A DNA stretch of 9,466 nt from RGIG8775 sp045587785 (GCA_045587785.1 JAZNDA010000061.1:1-9466), one strand, 5' to 3'. Shown: positions 1 to 7,411, counted from the stretch's first letter. Translations and numbers: made by a program. The notes: generated from the sequence alone by a model not told the origin.

Positions 1-1935
1 GGGAACGAAGGAACCGATCTGCGCCATGACCGTGATCAGCGCCACCTGACGCATATAAGTCGATTTACCCGCCATATTGGGTCCCGTGATAAGCATCAAA
101 CGGTTTTTGTCGGTATCCAGATGCGCGTCGTTGGGGACGAAATAGGAATCCTTGACAAACTGCTCCACCACAGGATGCCGTCCTTCTTTTACTGTTATGA
201 TGTTTCCGATATCTACCTCGGGACACACGTATTTATTTTTGGACGCCACGGTTGCCAAACTCAGATACACGTCCACATAGGAAATGCTCTCGGCAACAGC
301 GCGTATACGGTCGCTGTTTTCGGCAATCGTCGCACGGATCTGCTGAAAAATATCATATTCGAGCGTACAGACCTTGTCCTTGGCACCGAGAATGGTCGCT
401 TCCATATCCTTGAGTTCTTGCGTTATGTAGCGTTCACAGTTGGCAAGCGTCTGCTTACGGATGTAGCGGTCAGGCACCTGATCGTAAAATGATTTGGTCA
501 CCTCGATATAGTATCCGAACACCTTATTATAGCTGATCTTGAGTGTACGGATTCCCGTTGCCTCTTTTTCATCCTCGGCAATCTTGTCGATCCACGCCTG
601 TCCGTTCTTCATGATCGAACGGAGCTTGTCAACGTCCTCGTTGAATCCGTCCTTGATAATGCCGCCCTCGCGAAGAATATACGGCGGCTCGTCCACGATG
701 GAGGAGTCGATCAGTTCATGAATATCATCAAGCACGTCTAAATTTTTGCATATTTCCGCAAGCGCACTGCTTCCGCAGCCCGAAAGCAAGCCCTTCAGCT
801 CGGGCAAAATGGAGACGGTGGATGCTATGGCACGAAGATCCTTGGCATTGGATGTTCCGTAGACCACCTTGGTGATCAGACGTTCAAGATCCAGCACGTG
901 CGAAAGAAGCTCACCGATCTCCTCACGGAGCATAAAGTTTTCAAACAGCTCTCCGACAGCACCCTGCCTTTTGACAATATCCTTGACACTGAGAAGCGGA
1001 TGCTCGATCCACTTGCGGAGCATTCTTGCTCCGGGTGCCGTATGCGTTTTATCAAGCACCCACAATAGCGAGCCTTTTTTGTCTTTGGAGCGCATGGCTT
1101 CCGTCAATTCCAGATTACGGCGGGTGTTGATATCCAGCTCCATGTACTGCCCGTCGCTGTAGACACTCAAATTCTTAATATACGATATATCGCACTTTTG
1201 CATCTCGGCAATATAGTCAAGCAACGCGCCCACCGATGCCAAAAGTGAAAAGCTATGGCAGACCGCATCAAAGGTATCTGCACCAAACTGATTTTTCACC
1301 GACGTTTTGGCACGCTCTGCTTCAAAGCGGTGCGGTTGATTATCCAACACCATTGCCCTTTGGCGGTCACGGATATAATCGGACAGCCACGGAAGCTTTT
1401 CCAAGTTAATATTCAAAAGAATTTCGCACGGCGAATAGGTTCCAAGCTCATTTTTAAGACGGGACTCAAGACTACCGTTTTCAAAGCAGGTGGTATAGAT
1501 CTCCGCGGTGGAAATATCGGCAAAGCATACGCCCGTTTCGGTTTCTCCCACATAGACCGAACAGATATAATTGTTCTTGGTCTCGGGCAAAAGCTCAGTC
1601 TCGATCAATGTACCGGGGGTAACAACACGAATGACCTCTCGCTTGACAAGCCCCTGCGCCGCTTTGGGGTCCTCGGTCTGCTCGCAAATGGCAACGCGGT
1701 AGCCCTTTTCTATCAGTCTGCCGATATACACGTCGGCAGCATGAAAAGGAACGCCACACATGGGTGCGCGCTCCGCCTCGCCGCAGTCTTTTCCCGTCAG
1801 CGTCAGTTCAAGCACTCTCGATGCCAGAACGGCATCGTCGTAGAACATTTCATAAAAATCGCCGACACGGTAAAACAGCAGATAATCCCGATACTGCTCC
1901 TTGATCTCAAAATATTGCGCCATCATGGGTGTCAT
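1..1935 (-). CDS. mutS: DNA mismatch repair ATPase MutS (3' end cut by window edge)
   Basis: MutS binds mismatched and looped DNA and starts mismatch repair with MutL. The frame is open without a stop from the ATG at 1935 to base 1, giving 645 residues; the family is usually about 870, so roughly a quarter (Walker B, dimerisation end) lies outside. Seen: N-terminal TPMMAQY, then the mismatch-reading motif GDFYEMF with F27 and E29 (the Phe-x-Glu pair of E. coli F36/E38), APMCGVPFHA at 57-66, VAICEQ at 81-86, and the Walker A motif GPNMAGKST at 618-626 followed by YMRQVA. The start is chosen because AGAGG sits 7 nt upstream and MTPMMAQY aligns with the usual family N-terminus; later ATGs at 1926 and 1923 would cut into it. 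The gene follows the RicA-like gene by 23 nt and is probably the third gene of the miaB operon. No frameshift was found. Confidence 0.97.
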   Translation of the reverse strand, partial: MTPMMAQYFEIKEQYRDYLLFYRVGDFYEMFYDDAVLASRVLELTLTGKDCGEAERAPMCGVPFHAADVYIGRLIEKGYRVAICEQTEDPKAAQGLVKREVIRVVTPGTLIETELLPETKNNYICSVYVGETETGVCFADISTAEIYTTCFENGSLESRLKNELGTYSPCEILLNINLEKLPWLSDYIRDRQRAMVLDNQPHRFEAERAKTSVKNQFGADTFDAVCHSFSLLASVGALLDYIAEMQKCDISYIKNLSVYSDGQYMELDINTRRNLELTEAMRSKDKKGSLLWVLDKTHTAPGARMLRKWIEHPLLSVKDIVKRQGAVGELFENFMLREEIGELLSHVLDLERLITKVVYGTSNAKDLRAIASTVSILPELKGLLSGCGSSALAEICKNLDVLDDIHELIDSSIVDEPPYILREGGIIKDGFNEDVDKLRSIMKNGQAWIDKIAEDEKEATGIRTLKISYNKVFGYYIEVTKSFYDQVPDRYIRKQTLANCERYITQELKDMEATILGAKDKVCTLEYDIFQQIRATIAENSDRIRAVAESISYVDVYLSLATVASKNKYVCPEVDIGNIITVKEGRHPVVEQFVKDSYFVPNDAHLDTDKNRLMLITGPNMAGKSTYMRQVALITVMAQIGSFVP

Positions 1936-1958
1936 GGCTCTACCTCTCTTACTCGATT

Positions 1959-2351
1959 TTAATGACTGCAACCGCCGCCGCAGGTGGAGCAATCGTGTGT
2001 GCAGCTGCTCGGAATTTCTCCTGTAATGTTATACATAATGGTAGAATTCACAGCGTTCATCAGATCGTTTACCACAGTCTGTGCCGCATTCAGCTCGACA
2101 AACACCTCGTTCTCGGTAATTTCCTTATACAGCGTGTCGATACGCTTTTGGATCATATCGATCAGATGCATATCGCGCTCGGGCTTTACCATCTCGTTTT
2201 CCATCGCTTTTTGCTGAACCTCATATTCGATCAGTGCTCTCCCAAGGGTGGCATCCTTTTCGTACGCCTGCTTGGCGGCATCCAAACGCTTTAAGCGCTC
2301 ATCCTCCTTGAGAACTTTTCCAAGCTGTTCCGCAATTTCAAAAATTTCCAT
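1959..2351 (-). CDS. ricA: YlbF/YmcA-family Fe-S regulator, RicA-like
   Basis: Small, mostly helical protein of 130 residues. In Bacillus subtilis RicA (YmcA), RicF (YlbF) and RicT (YaaT) form a cytoplasmic complex with Fe-S clusters that promotes RNase Y-dependent mRNA maturation and affects Spo0A-controlled development. Seen: long charged amphipathic helices (about residues 3-95) typical of the family, then a C-terminal cysteine cluster C117, C121, C124, C128 (CX3CX2CX3C) suited to Fe-S ligation. RicA is preferred over RicF because the gene lies between miaB and mutS, as ymcA lies between ymcB (miaB) and cotE-mutS in B. subtilis. The start at 2351 is chosen because GAGG, overlapping the miaB stop, sits 8 nt upstream and the family begins near this point. 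An in-frame ATG at 2405 would add 18 residues lying wholly inside miaB coding sequence. The family call is firm; the RicA versus RicF assignment is inference. Confidence 0.85.
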   Translation of the reverse strand: MEIFEIAEQLGKVLKEDERLKRLDAAKQAYEKDATLGRALIEYEVQQKAMENEMVKPERDMHLIDMIQKRIDTLYKEITENEVFVELNAAQTVVNDLMNAVNSTIMYNITGEIPSSCTHDCSTCGGGCSH

Positions 2352-2361
2352 TTTATATACC

Positions 2362-3774
2362 TCATTTCTTTTCGCCGTAGAGTGCAAATGCCTCTGCGCG
2401 CTCAATTTTTACTGTGACAAACTGTCCCTTGTCAGATGCGTCACCCTCGAAGAAAACGATCTTTCCCCCGTCGGTCCTTCCGCTGAACAAGAGAGAATTG
2501 GTCTTGCTCTCGCCGTCGCAAAGTACCCTCACCTCGCGTCCGACAAGAGGCAGATTTTTCTCAAGAGAAATTTCATTTTGCAAAGCAAGCAATCTGTCAA
2601 ATCGCTTGTTTTGCACCTCTCTTGGGATCTGATCCTCCATCTCTGCCGCAGGCGTTCCCTTTCTCGGCGAGTAAATGAAGGAATATATCATGTCAAACTT
2701 CACACGGCGAAGCATATCGAGGGTGGCTTCAAAATCCTCCTCGCACTCCCCCGGAAAGCCGACAATAATATCTGTAGTAATCACGACATCGGGCATCTTC
2801 TCACGCATGTATGAAACGATCTCCAAATATCTTGCCGTATCGTAATGGCGATTCATATTCTTCAAAATACGGTCACTGCCCGATTGGAGCGGCAGATGAA
2901 AATGCTTCGCCACGCGCGGCTTTTGTGCCATGACGTCGATCAACTTTTTGGTCGCATCTTTAGGGTGGCTTGTCATAAAGTTTAGGCGGTAGTCACCCTC
3001 AATATCCGCAAGACGCGATAGTAGGTCGGCAAAATCTATTTCCTCGGAAAGCCCCTTTCCGTAAGAATTGACATTCTGACCAAGAAGTGTGATGTCTCGG
3101 TAGCCCGATCTGATAAGTCCCTGCACTTCCTCGTATACCGCGTCACACGGGCGGCTTCTCTCTCTGCCTCTGACGTACGGCACGATGCAATACGAGCAGA
3201 AATTATTGCATCCGTACATAATCGATACCCACGCGCGGTAGGCACTTTCCCTATCGATCGGAATTCCCTCCACCACGGTATATTCTGCCTCATCGGGGCA
3301 ATATATACGTTTTTCTTTTTCACGCTTTTCGCACAAAAGCTGAGGCAAACGGTGAAGCGAAGACGTACCAAAGACAAAATCCACATACGGGTATCTGAAC
3401 TTGATATCGTTCACACGGTGCTCCTGCGTGACCATACAGCCGCAGACACCGATCATCAACCCTTGATTTTTCGCTTTCAGATGCTTATACTGACCAATGG
3501 TCGACAGTGCCTTTTGCTCGGCATGCTCGCGGATGGCGCAGGTATTGACCAAGATCAGATCCGCTTCCTCGGGGCTTGGCACAGAGACATACCCCATTGC
3601 CAAAGCAAGACCTCTGAGCTTTTCGCTGTCGGCTTCGTTTTGCTGGCAACCGAAGGTGGCAACTAACACACCGCGGCATCTTCCCGTTTCTTTTTGATAG
3701 TCGTCGTTCCACGCGCGCACCTTAGCAATATATTCATTTTGTTCGCTTATTTGATGTAGCGTTTGGATTTTCAT
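2362..3774 (-). CDS. miaB: tRNA-2-methylthio-N6-dimethylallyladenosine synthase MiaB
   Basis: Radical-SAM methylthiotransferase that converts i6A37 to ms2i6A37 in tRNAs reading UNN codons, using two [4Fe-4S] clusters. The 470 residues show the full family layout. An N-terminal extension of about 30 residues, as in Gram-positive MiaB, comes first. Next is the UPF0004 domain with cluster cysteines C43 (TFGCQQNEADS), C79 (VNTCAIREHAEQK) and C113 (GVCGCM). The radical-SAM motif CX3CX2C follows at C189, C193 and C196 (MYGCNNFCSYCIVPYVRGRE). A C-terminal TRAM-type RNA-binding region runs from about 405 to 465. The motif set fits MiaB rather than MtaB or RimO. The gene is the first of the minus-strand operon: its promoter lies about 45-70 nt upstream, and its TGA stop overlaps the ribosome binding site of the next gene. 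Its own binding site is weak (AGAAAGAAG about 11 nt from the ATG). Confidence 0.97.
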   Translation of the reverse strand: MKIQTLHQISEQNEYIAKVRAWNDDYQKETGRCRGVLVATFGCQQNEADSEKLRGLALAMGYVSVPSPEEADLILVNTCAIREHAEQKALSTIGQYKHLKAKNQGLMIGVCGCMVTQEHRVNDIKFRYPYVDFVFGTSSLHRLPQLLCEKREKEKRIYCPDEAEYTVVEGIPIDRESAYRAWVSIMYGCNNFCSYCIVPYVRGRERSRPCDAVYEEVQGLIRSGYRDITLLGQNVNSYGKGLSEEIDFADLLSRLADIEGDYRLNFMTSHPKDATKKLIDVMAQKPRVAKHFHLPLQSGSDRILKNMNRHYDTARYLEIVSYMREKMPDVVITTDIIVGFPGECEEDFEATLDMLRRVKFDMIYSFIYSPRKGTPAAEMEDQIPREVQNKRFDRLLALQNEISLEKNLPLVGREVRVLCDGESKTNSLLFSGRTDGGKIVFFEGDASDKGQFVTVKIERAEAFALYGEKK

Positions 3775-3818
3775 TGTAACAAAAACTTCTTTCTTAGCAT
3801 GACATGAAATATCATTTT

Positions 3819-3847
3819 ATTATACTATAAAAAGCAAAAAAAGTCAA
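3819..3847 (-). promoter_or_regulatory. Sigma-A promoter of the miaB-ricA-mutS operon
   Basis: On the minus strand, TTGACT (3842-3847) is separated by exactly 17 nt from TATAAT (3819-3824). Transcription would start near 3812, leaving a leader of about 37 nt before miaB. The spacer is T-rich. The promoter is back to back with the marR promoter in a 233-nt divergent intergenic region. Confidence 0.85.
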
Positions 3848-3864
3848 GAACAAATTACCGTTCT

Positions 3865-3894
3865 CGGAAAATCTCTTGATGTACGGAAAATCTC
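3865..3894. repeat. Two 11-bp direct repeats upstream of the miaB promoter
   Basis: CGGAAAATCTC occurs at 3865-3875 and again at 3884-3894, a 19-bp period. The pair lies about 18 bp upstream of the miaB -35 box and about 47 bp upstream of the marR -35 box. It could be a regulator site or chance in AT-rich DNA; only the repeat itself is seen. Confidence 0.4.
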
Positions 3895-3940
3895 GAAAAA
3901 TTATTGTCCCATCTTTTCTTTTTGCCGCAAAAATAAAGGA

Positions 3941-3969
3941 TTGACAAATTGGGCAAAATATGGTATACT
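3941..3969 (+). promoter_or_regulatory. Sigma-A promoter of the marR-fakB-fakA operon
   Basis: TTGACA (3941-3946), a 17-nt spacer and TATACT (3964-3969). The start of transcription would be near 3976, giving a leader of about 32 nt that contains the palindrome at 3980-3995 and a GGAGGGG ribosome binding site. Confidence 0.88.
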
Positions 3970-3979
3970 GGTGAAAAAT

Positions 3980-3995
3980 TGTTGTAAAGACAACA
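3980..3995. promoter_or_regulatory. Operator-like palindrome in the marR leader
   Basis: TGTTGT-AAAG-ACAACA is a perfect 6-bp inverted repeat with a 4-bp centre, starting about 11 bp after the -10 box. Size and position fit a site for a winged-helix dimer, and self-repression by the MarR protein encoded just downstream is the obvious reading. TGTTGT-type half-sites are known for some MarR proteins. It could also fold as a weak hairpin in the RNA. Binding is inferred, not shown. Confidence 0.5.
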
Positions 3996-4007
3996 TTTGG
4001 AGGGGCT

Positions 4008-4457
4008 ATGCAACATCGATTTCGCACCTTCACTCTAATGAGTGCTCAGATCACCCGCTGTCTGCGCCGCATCAAAACCGAGGAAATGGCAGACATCAAG
4101 CTCAAAAGCAGACATGTGTCCTGTCTGCATTATCTGCACCACATCGGTCCGATGACGGCAAGAGAGCTTTGCGACATCTGCGAGGAGGACAAGGCAAACA
4201 TTTCCCGTTCCATGGATCATCTTGAAAAAAACGGCTATCTCACTCCCCTTCCCGAAAAAGAAGGACGCTACAAACGCCACTTTATGCTGACGGAAAAAGG
4301 AACTGAGGCGGCAAGGATCCTCGACGAAAAGATCGACCGCATACTGGCGATCGCGGGGCAAGGCATTTCCGAAGAGGATCGCATCATCATGTATACAAGC
4401 CTTGCCAAGATCAGTGCCAATCTGCAGCGTATCTGCGACAAATATGATAATAAATAA
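4008..4457 (+). CDS. MarR-family transcriptional regulator
   Basis: 149 residues, normal for MarR proteins, which are DNA-binding dimers released by small ligands. Seen: N-terminal helices (1-45), a winged helix-turn-helix at about 47-80 (MTARELCDICEEDKANISRSMDHLEKNGYL in outline, with a recognition helix around ANISRSMDHLEK), a wing at 82-95 (EKEGRYKRHFMLTEKG) and C-terminal dimerisation helices to 145. The start at 4008 has GGAGG only 4 nt away. An in-frame ATG at 4038 is possible but has no better binding site. It is the first gene of an operon with fakB (11-nt gap) and fakA, so a FabT-like role sensing acyl groups and controlling fatty acid uptake or synthesis is a reasonable inference. 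The ligand and targets cannot be read from sequence. Confidence 0.9.
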   Translation: MQHRFRTFTLMSAQITRCLRRIKTEEMADIKLKSRHVSCLHYLHHIGPMTARELCDICEEDKANISRSMDHLEKNGYLTPLPEKEGRYKRHFMLTEKGTEAARILDEKIDRILAIAGQGISEEDRIIMYTSLAKISANLQRICDKYDNK

Positions 4458-4468
4458 GGAGAAACATT

Positions 4469-5335
4469 ATGCGCGATTTTATAATCTTTACTGACACGGG
4501 ATGTGACCTTTCCCCCTCTCTTCTTACCCAAGCGGGCGTGAGCTACGAGAGCCTTACTTTCCGCTTTGACGGAGAGCAACAGGAATACAAAAACGGAGAA
4601 ATGGAGGCAAAAGCCTTTTATGACAAAATGCGCAAAGGCGGCGTAGCCAAGACGGCGGCGATCAATAAGGAGACGTTTGCCATCGCCTTTCGCAATATCC
4701 TTGACGCGGGAAAGGACATTCTCTATATCGGCTTTTCCTCGGGTCTGAGCACCACGTACAATTCAGCCCGTCTTGCCGCACTTGAGCTTAAAGAGGAATA
4801 CCCCGACGCGAAGATCCTTGTTGTCGATACCCTTGCCGCCTCGGCAGGTCAGGGGCTTCTGGTTGATCTCGTGACAGAAAAGAAAAGAGCGGGCGCGGAT
4901 ATTGATGCCTGCGCGGCATATCTCGAAGAGATCCGTCTGAATATGTGCCACTGGTTTACGGTGGACGATCTGGTATATCTCAAGCGTGGCGGACGTGTCA
5001 GTGCTACTGCCGCATTTTTTGGAAACGCGCTTGGCATCAAACCCGTTATGCACGTGGATAATGAGGGGCATTTGGTACCCGTGCTCAAGGTGCGCGGAAG
5101 GCGAACCGCGATAGGCACCATGGCGGATAAGCTGGGCGAAAGCGCACTTGACCTTGAGAACGGAAAGGTATATATCTCGCACGGTGACTGTCTTGCCGAT
5201 GCCGAGTACCTAGCCTCGATCCTTGACGAAAAATACGGCGTGCACGTCGATCTCATTACGGACGTCGGCGCGGTCATCGGAGCACACTCGGGTCCTGGGA
5301 CCCTGGCGCTCTTCTTCCTTGGTAAGGAAAGATAA
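4469..5335 (+). CDS. fakB: DegV/FakB-family fatty acid-binding protein
   Basis: FakB proteins hold a free fatty acid, present it to FakA for phosphorylation, and pass the acyl-phosphate on to phospholipid synthesis. The 288-residue length is typical. DegV motifs seen in order: TDTGCDLSPSLL (8-19), GFSSGLSTTYNSA (88-100) with the carboxylate-binding region around S90-S91, VVDTLAASAGQGLLV (118-132), DDLVYLKRGGRVS (166-178), GIKPVMHVDNEGHL (189-202) and GAHSGPGTLALFFLG (271-285) with H273. The usual TSQPS motif is replaced by KTAAINKETF (61-70), keeping the threonine but not Ser-Gln-Pro. AAGGAG overlaps the marR stop, 7 nt before the ATG. The adjacent kinase gene, 9 nt downstream, makes the FakB role much more likely than for an isolated DegV protein. 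Lipid specificity is unknown. Confidence 0.92.
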   Translation: MRDFIIFTDTGCDLSPSLLTQAGVSYESLTFRFDGEQQEYKNGEMEAKAFYDKMRKGGVAKTAAINKETFAIAFRNILDAGKDILYIGFSSGLSTTYNSARLAALELKEEYPDAKILVVDTLAASAGQGLLVDLVTEKKRAGADIDACAAYLEEIRLNMCHWFTVDDLVYLKRGGRVSATAAFFGNALGIKPVMHVDNEGHLVPVLKVRGRRTAIGTMADKLGESALDLENGKVYISHGDCLADAEYLASILDEKYGVHVDLITDVGAVIGAHSGPGTLALFFLGKER

Positions 5336-5344
5336 GGTGGCGTC

Positions 5345-7057
5345 ATGGCAAAAAACAAACAGAAAAAAAGCACGGGCAGTCTCAAATATCTGCGAGGTCT
5401 GCTTCTCAAAAAAATGGTCAAGGGCGGTGCAAAGCAGCTCCGCACCAACGCCGACGAGGTCAACAAACTGAACGTATTCCCCGTTCCCGACGGCGACACG
5501 GGCGACAATATGCGAATGACCATTGAAAGCGGCCTTACCGCCATTGAAAACATTGATTCCGACAACCTTGCCGAGATCATGCGCGCCCTATCCCACGGTA
5601 TGCTTTTAGGTGCACGCGGCAACTCGGGCGTTATCCTTTCACAGTTCTTTGCAGGCATCTCCAAGGGACTTGAGACCTCGCAAAAGGCAGATCCCGCAGC
5701 ACTCGGTCACGCATTCGAAATGGGTGTACAGCAGGCGTATTCCTCCGTTGTCACCCCCACCGAGGGCACCATTCTCACCGTGGCGCGCGAGGCGGTGGAA
5801 TACGCCACTTCCCGTATCACGCCCGAAAGCACCATTCGCACCTTTTTCTCCGATCTTGTAAATGAAATGCACCGCTCTCTCGATCGCACCCCCGAGCTTC
5901 TCACCGTTCTCAAGGAAGCAGGCGTGGTTGACAGCGGTGGCGCAGGACTTTTTTACATTATGGACGGCTTTAACCGTGCTCTCCATGGGAAGGATATTCC
6001 GGACACAGCAGAAGAAACTGCCCCCGCACCTGCGTCAACACCCGCCGCTCCCACAGCCTTTGCCTTTGACAAGGACAGCGTGATGACCTATGGCTATTGC
6101 ACCGAATTTTTGCTTCAGCTCCAGACCTCCAAGACCGACGTTGATCACTTTGATCTTGAGGCTCTTAAAGCCTTTCTTGGCGAGCACGGTGACTCCATCG
6201 TCGCGTTTCTCATTGACAGCATCGTAAAAGTACACGTTCATACCTTTACCCCCGAGACCGTTCTCGGTCATTGCCGCAAGTTTGGCGAATTTCTCACCGT
6301 AAAGATTGAAAACATGTCGCTCCAGCACACCTCTCTTGAAGAAAACGAACCGTCTTCCGCCGCTCCCGAGCAAGCGTCCGACACCCCCAAGAAGACCTAT
6401 GGTGTGGTTGCCGTTTGCAGCGGCAATGGTGTTGAAAAGCTGTATACCGATCTGGGCACGGACGCGATCATTCGCGGCGGTCAGACGCACAATCCTTCGA
6501 CAAATGAGTTCCTTGAGGTCTTTGCTACGATTCATGCCGAGCATATCTTTGTTTTCCCCAACAACGGAAACATTCTGATGGCAGCAGGACAGGCAGCTGA
6601 GCTTTACGAGGATGCACAGGTTCACGTCATAGAATCCAAAAGCGTGGTGACGGGCTATGCGGCTCTGTCTTGTCTTGACGTGACCAACAAAAACGTGGAT
6701 GACAATATTGCGGCAATGAACGATGCCTTGGCGCGCGTAACAGCAGGCTTTGTCTCGCCCGCCATCCGCGATACACAGATGAACGGTGTGACCGTACACG
6801 TCGGCGACACCATCGGCATCATAGGCAAGGAGATCGTTGTATCCGACAAGGATCGCATCACCGCCACCTGCGCACTGGCGACAGCAATGCTCGCACTGCC
6901 CGATAAATTTATGCTTACCGTTTTCTGCGGTGCCGATACCGAAACAGCCGAGCGCGAGGCTCTGGAGATCAAGCTCCGAGAGCAACACCCCGATGCCGAG
7001 ATCTATTTCATAGACGGCGGACAGGAGATCTTCCCTTACCTACTCGCATCAGAATAA
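5345..7057 (+). CDS. fakA: Fatty acid kinase catalytic subunit FakA (YloV/DhaL family)
   Basis: FakA phosphorylates FakB-bound fatty acids with ATP to give acyl-phosphate, the entry route of exogenous or recycled fatty acids into membrane lipid. It has 570 residues, slightly longer than the usual 550 or so. The N-terminal DhaL-type kinase domain (about 10-215) shows NVFPVPDGDTGDNM (43-56), with the aspartates that hold Mg-ATP, GARGNSGVILSQFF (89-102), PTEGTILTVAREA (138-150) and DSGGAGL (196-202). A Pro/Ala-rich linker (222-240) leads to the middle domain with GYCTEF (C252) and KVHVHT (H297, H299), candidate zinc ligands in this family. A second acidic, Pro/Ala-containing linker (331-350) precedes the DegV-like C-terminal domain with FVFPNNGNILMAA (402-414). 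AAGGTGG overlaps the fakB stop, 4 nt before the ATG. It is the last gene of the operon, with a hairpin right after the stop. Confidence 0.95.
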   Translation: MAKNKQKKSTGSLKYLRGLLLKKMVKGGAKQLRTNADEVNKLNVFPVPDGDTGDNMRMTIESGLTAIENIDSDNLAEIMRALSHGMLLGARGNSGVILSQFFAGISKGLETSQKADPAALGHAFEMGVQQAYSSVVTPTEGTILTVAREAVEYATSRITPESTIRTFFSDLVNEMHRSLDRTPELLTVLKEAGVVDSGGAGLFYIMDGFNRALHGKDIPDTAEETAPAPASTPAAPTAFAFDKDSVMTYGYCTEFLLQLQTSKTDVDHFDLEALKAFLGEHGDSIVAFLIDSIVKVHVHTFTPETVLGHCRKFGEFLTVKIENMSLQHTSLEENEPSSAAPEQASDTPKKTYGVVAVCSGNGVEKLYTDLGTDAIIRGGQTHNPSTNEFLEVFATIHAEHIFVFPNNGNILMAAGQAAELYEDAQVHVIESKSVVTGYAALSCLDVTNKNVDDNIAAMNDALARVTAGFVSPAIRDTQMNGVTVHVGDTIGIIGKEIVVSDKDRITATCALATAMLALPDKFMLTVFCGADTETAEREALEIKLREQHPDAEIYFIDGGQEIFPYLLASE

Positions 7058-7064
7058 AAAATAT

Positions 7065-7118
7065 AACCACCGACCAAGTGATAAAAAAAGTCCTAACGGC
7101 TTCACTTGATCGGTGGTT
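7065..7118. terminator. Bidirectional hairpin terminator after fakA
   Basis: AACCACCGACCAAGTG (7065-7080) pairs with CACTTGATCGGTGGTT (7103-7118): 15 of 16 positions, with one C/A mismatch. The 22-nt loop can itself fold (AAG-CC against GG-CTT). On the plus strand TTTT then GACTTT follows. On the minus strand a run of six T (7056-7061) follows, overlapping the fakA stop region. It therefore fits termination in both directions, for fakA and for the small minus-strand ORF that stops at 7125. Confidence 0.75.
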
Positions 7119-7124
7119 TTGACT

Positions 7125-7298
7125 TTAAAAACCGTATTTTTCGCAATTTGGTTCAATGATCTGCTTGTTGCAGTCATTGCCGCCCGAGAAATTCTCTCTC
7201 TTGAGAATGCCCGAGGTCATACCGAGCGAAAGCATTTTTTCCACAACGCAAGAGGTAATGCTCCACATAATGTAATTGGATGCCATACCCGATGCCAC
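7125..7298 (-). CDS. Possible small protein of 57 codons, unknown function
   Basis: Not a gene I recognise. From a GTG at 7298 the frame encodes 57 residues, mildly hydrophobic in the first half (NYIMWSITSCVVEKMLSLGM) and polar later, ending CNKQIIEPNCEKYGF. The GTG is chosen because AAAGGGGAG lies 7 nt upstream. The upstream in-frame ATG at 7334 has no ribosome binding site. Codons are GC-ending like those of the neighbours (ATC, GGC, CTC, AAC). The stop lies 7 nt before a hairpin with a good minus-strand T run. The layout, with a short helix holding KMLSLGM and then a polar tail, faintly recalls small SHOCT-like proteins of Clostridia, but this is weak. No clear minus-strand promoter was found. 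It could be a decayed fragment or chance. Confidence 0.4.
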   Translation of the reverse strand: MASGMASNYIMWSITSCVVEKMLSLGMTSGILKRENFSGGNDCNKQIIEPNCEKYGF

Positions 7299-7366
7299 AT
7301 CGAATCTCCCCTTTGGGACACAAAATGAACGCATGAAAAATGTCGAACAAAAATGTGTAAAAGCAC

Positions 7367-7395
7367 TTGATATTTTGTGCTGTTTGATGTATAAT
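7367..7395 (+). promoter_or_regulatory. Sigma-A promoter of ssrA
   Basis: TTGATA (7367-7372), a 17-nt spacer and TATAAT (7390-7395). The -10 box ends 16 nt before the mature tmRNA 5' end at 7412, so a short 5' leader would be removed by processing (RNase P in known tmRNAs). Confidence 0.85.
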
Positions 7396-7411
7396 AATAT
7401 TCGATCACCAT

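Noticed and set aside
1255..1962. Plus-strand open frame of 235 codons opposite mutS
   Set aside because: Lies opposite the conserved N-terminal half of MutS; no ribosome binding site and no recognisable product.
4849..5664. Minus-strand open frame of 271 codons across the fakB/fakA junction
   Set aside because: Antisense to two recognised genes and Arg/Ser/Pro-rich as expected of a shadow frame.
6035..6988. Minus-strand open frame of 317 codons inside fakA
   Set aside because: Antisense shadow of a gene with complete FakA motifs; the product resembles no protein and has no start signals.
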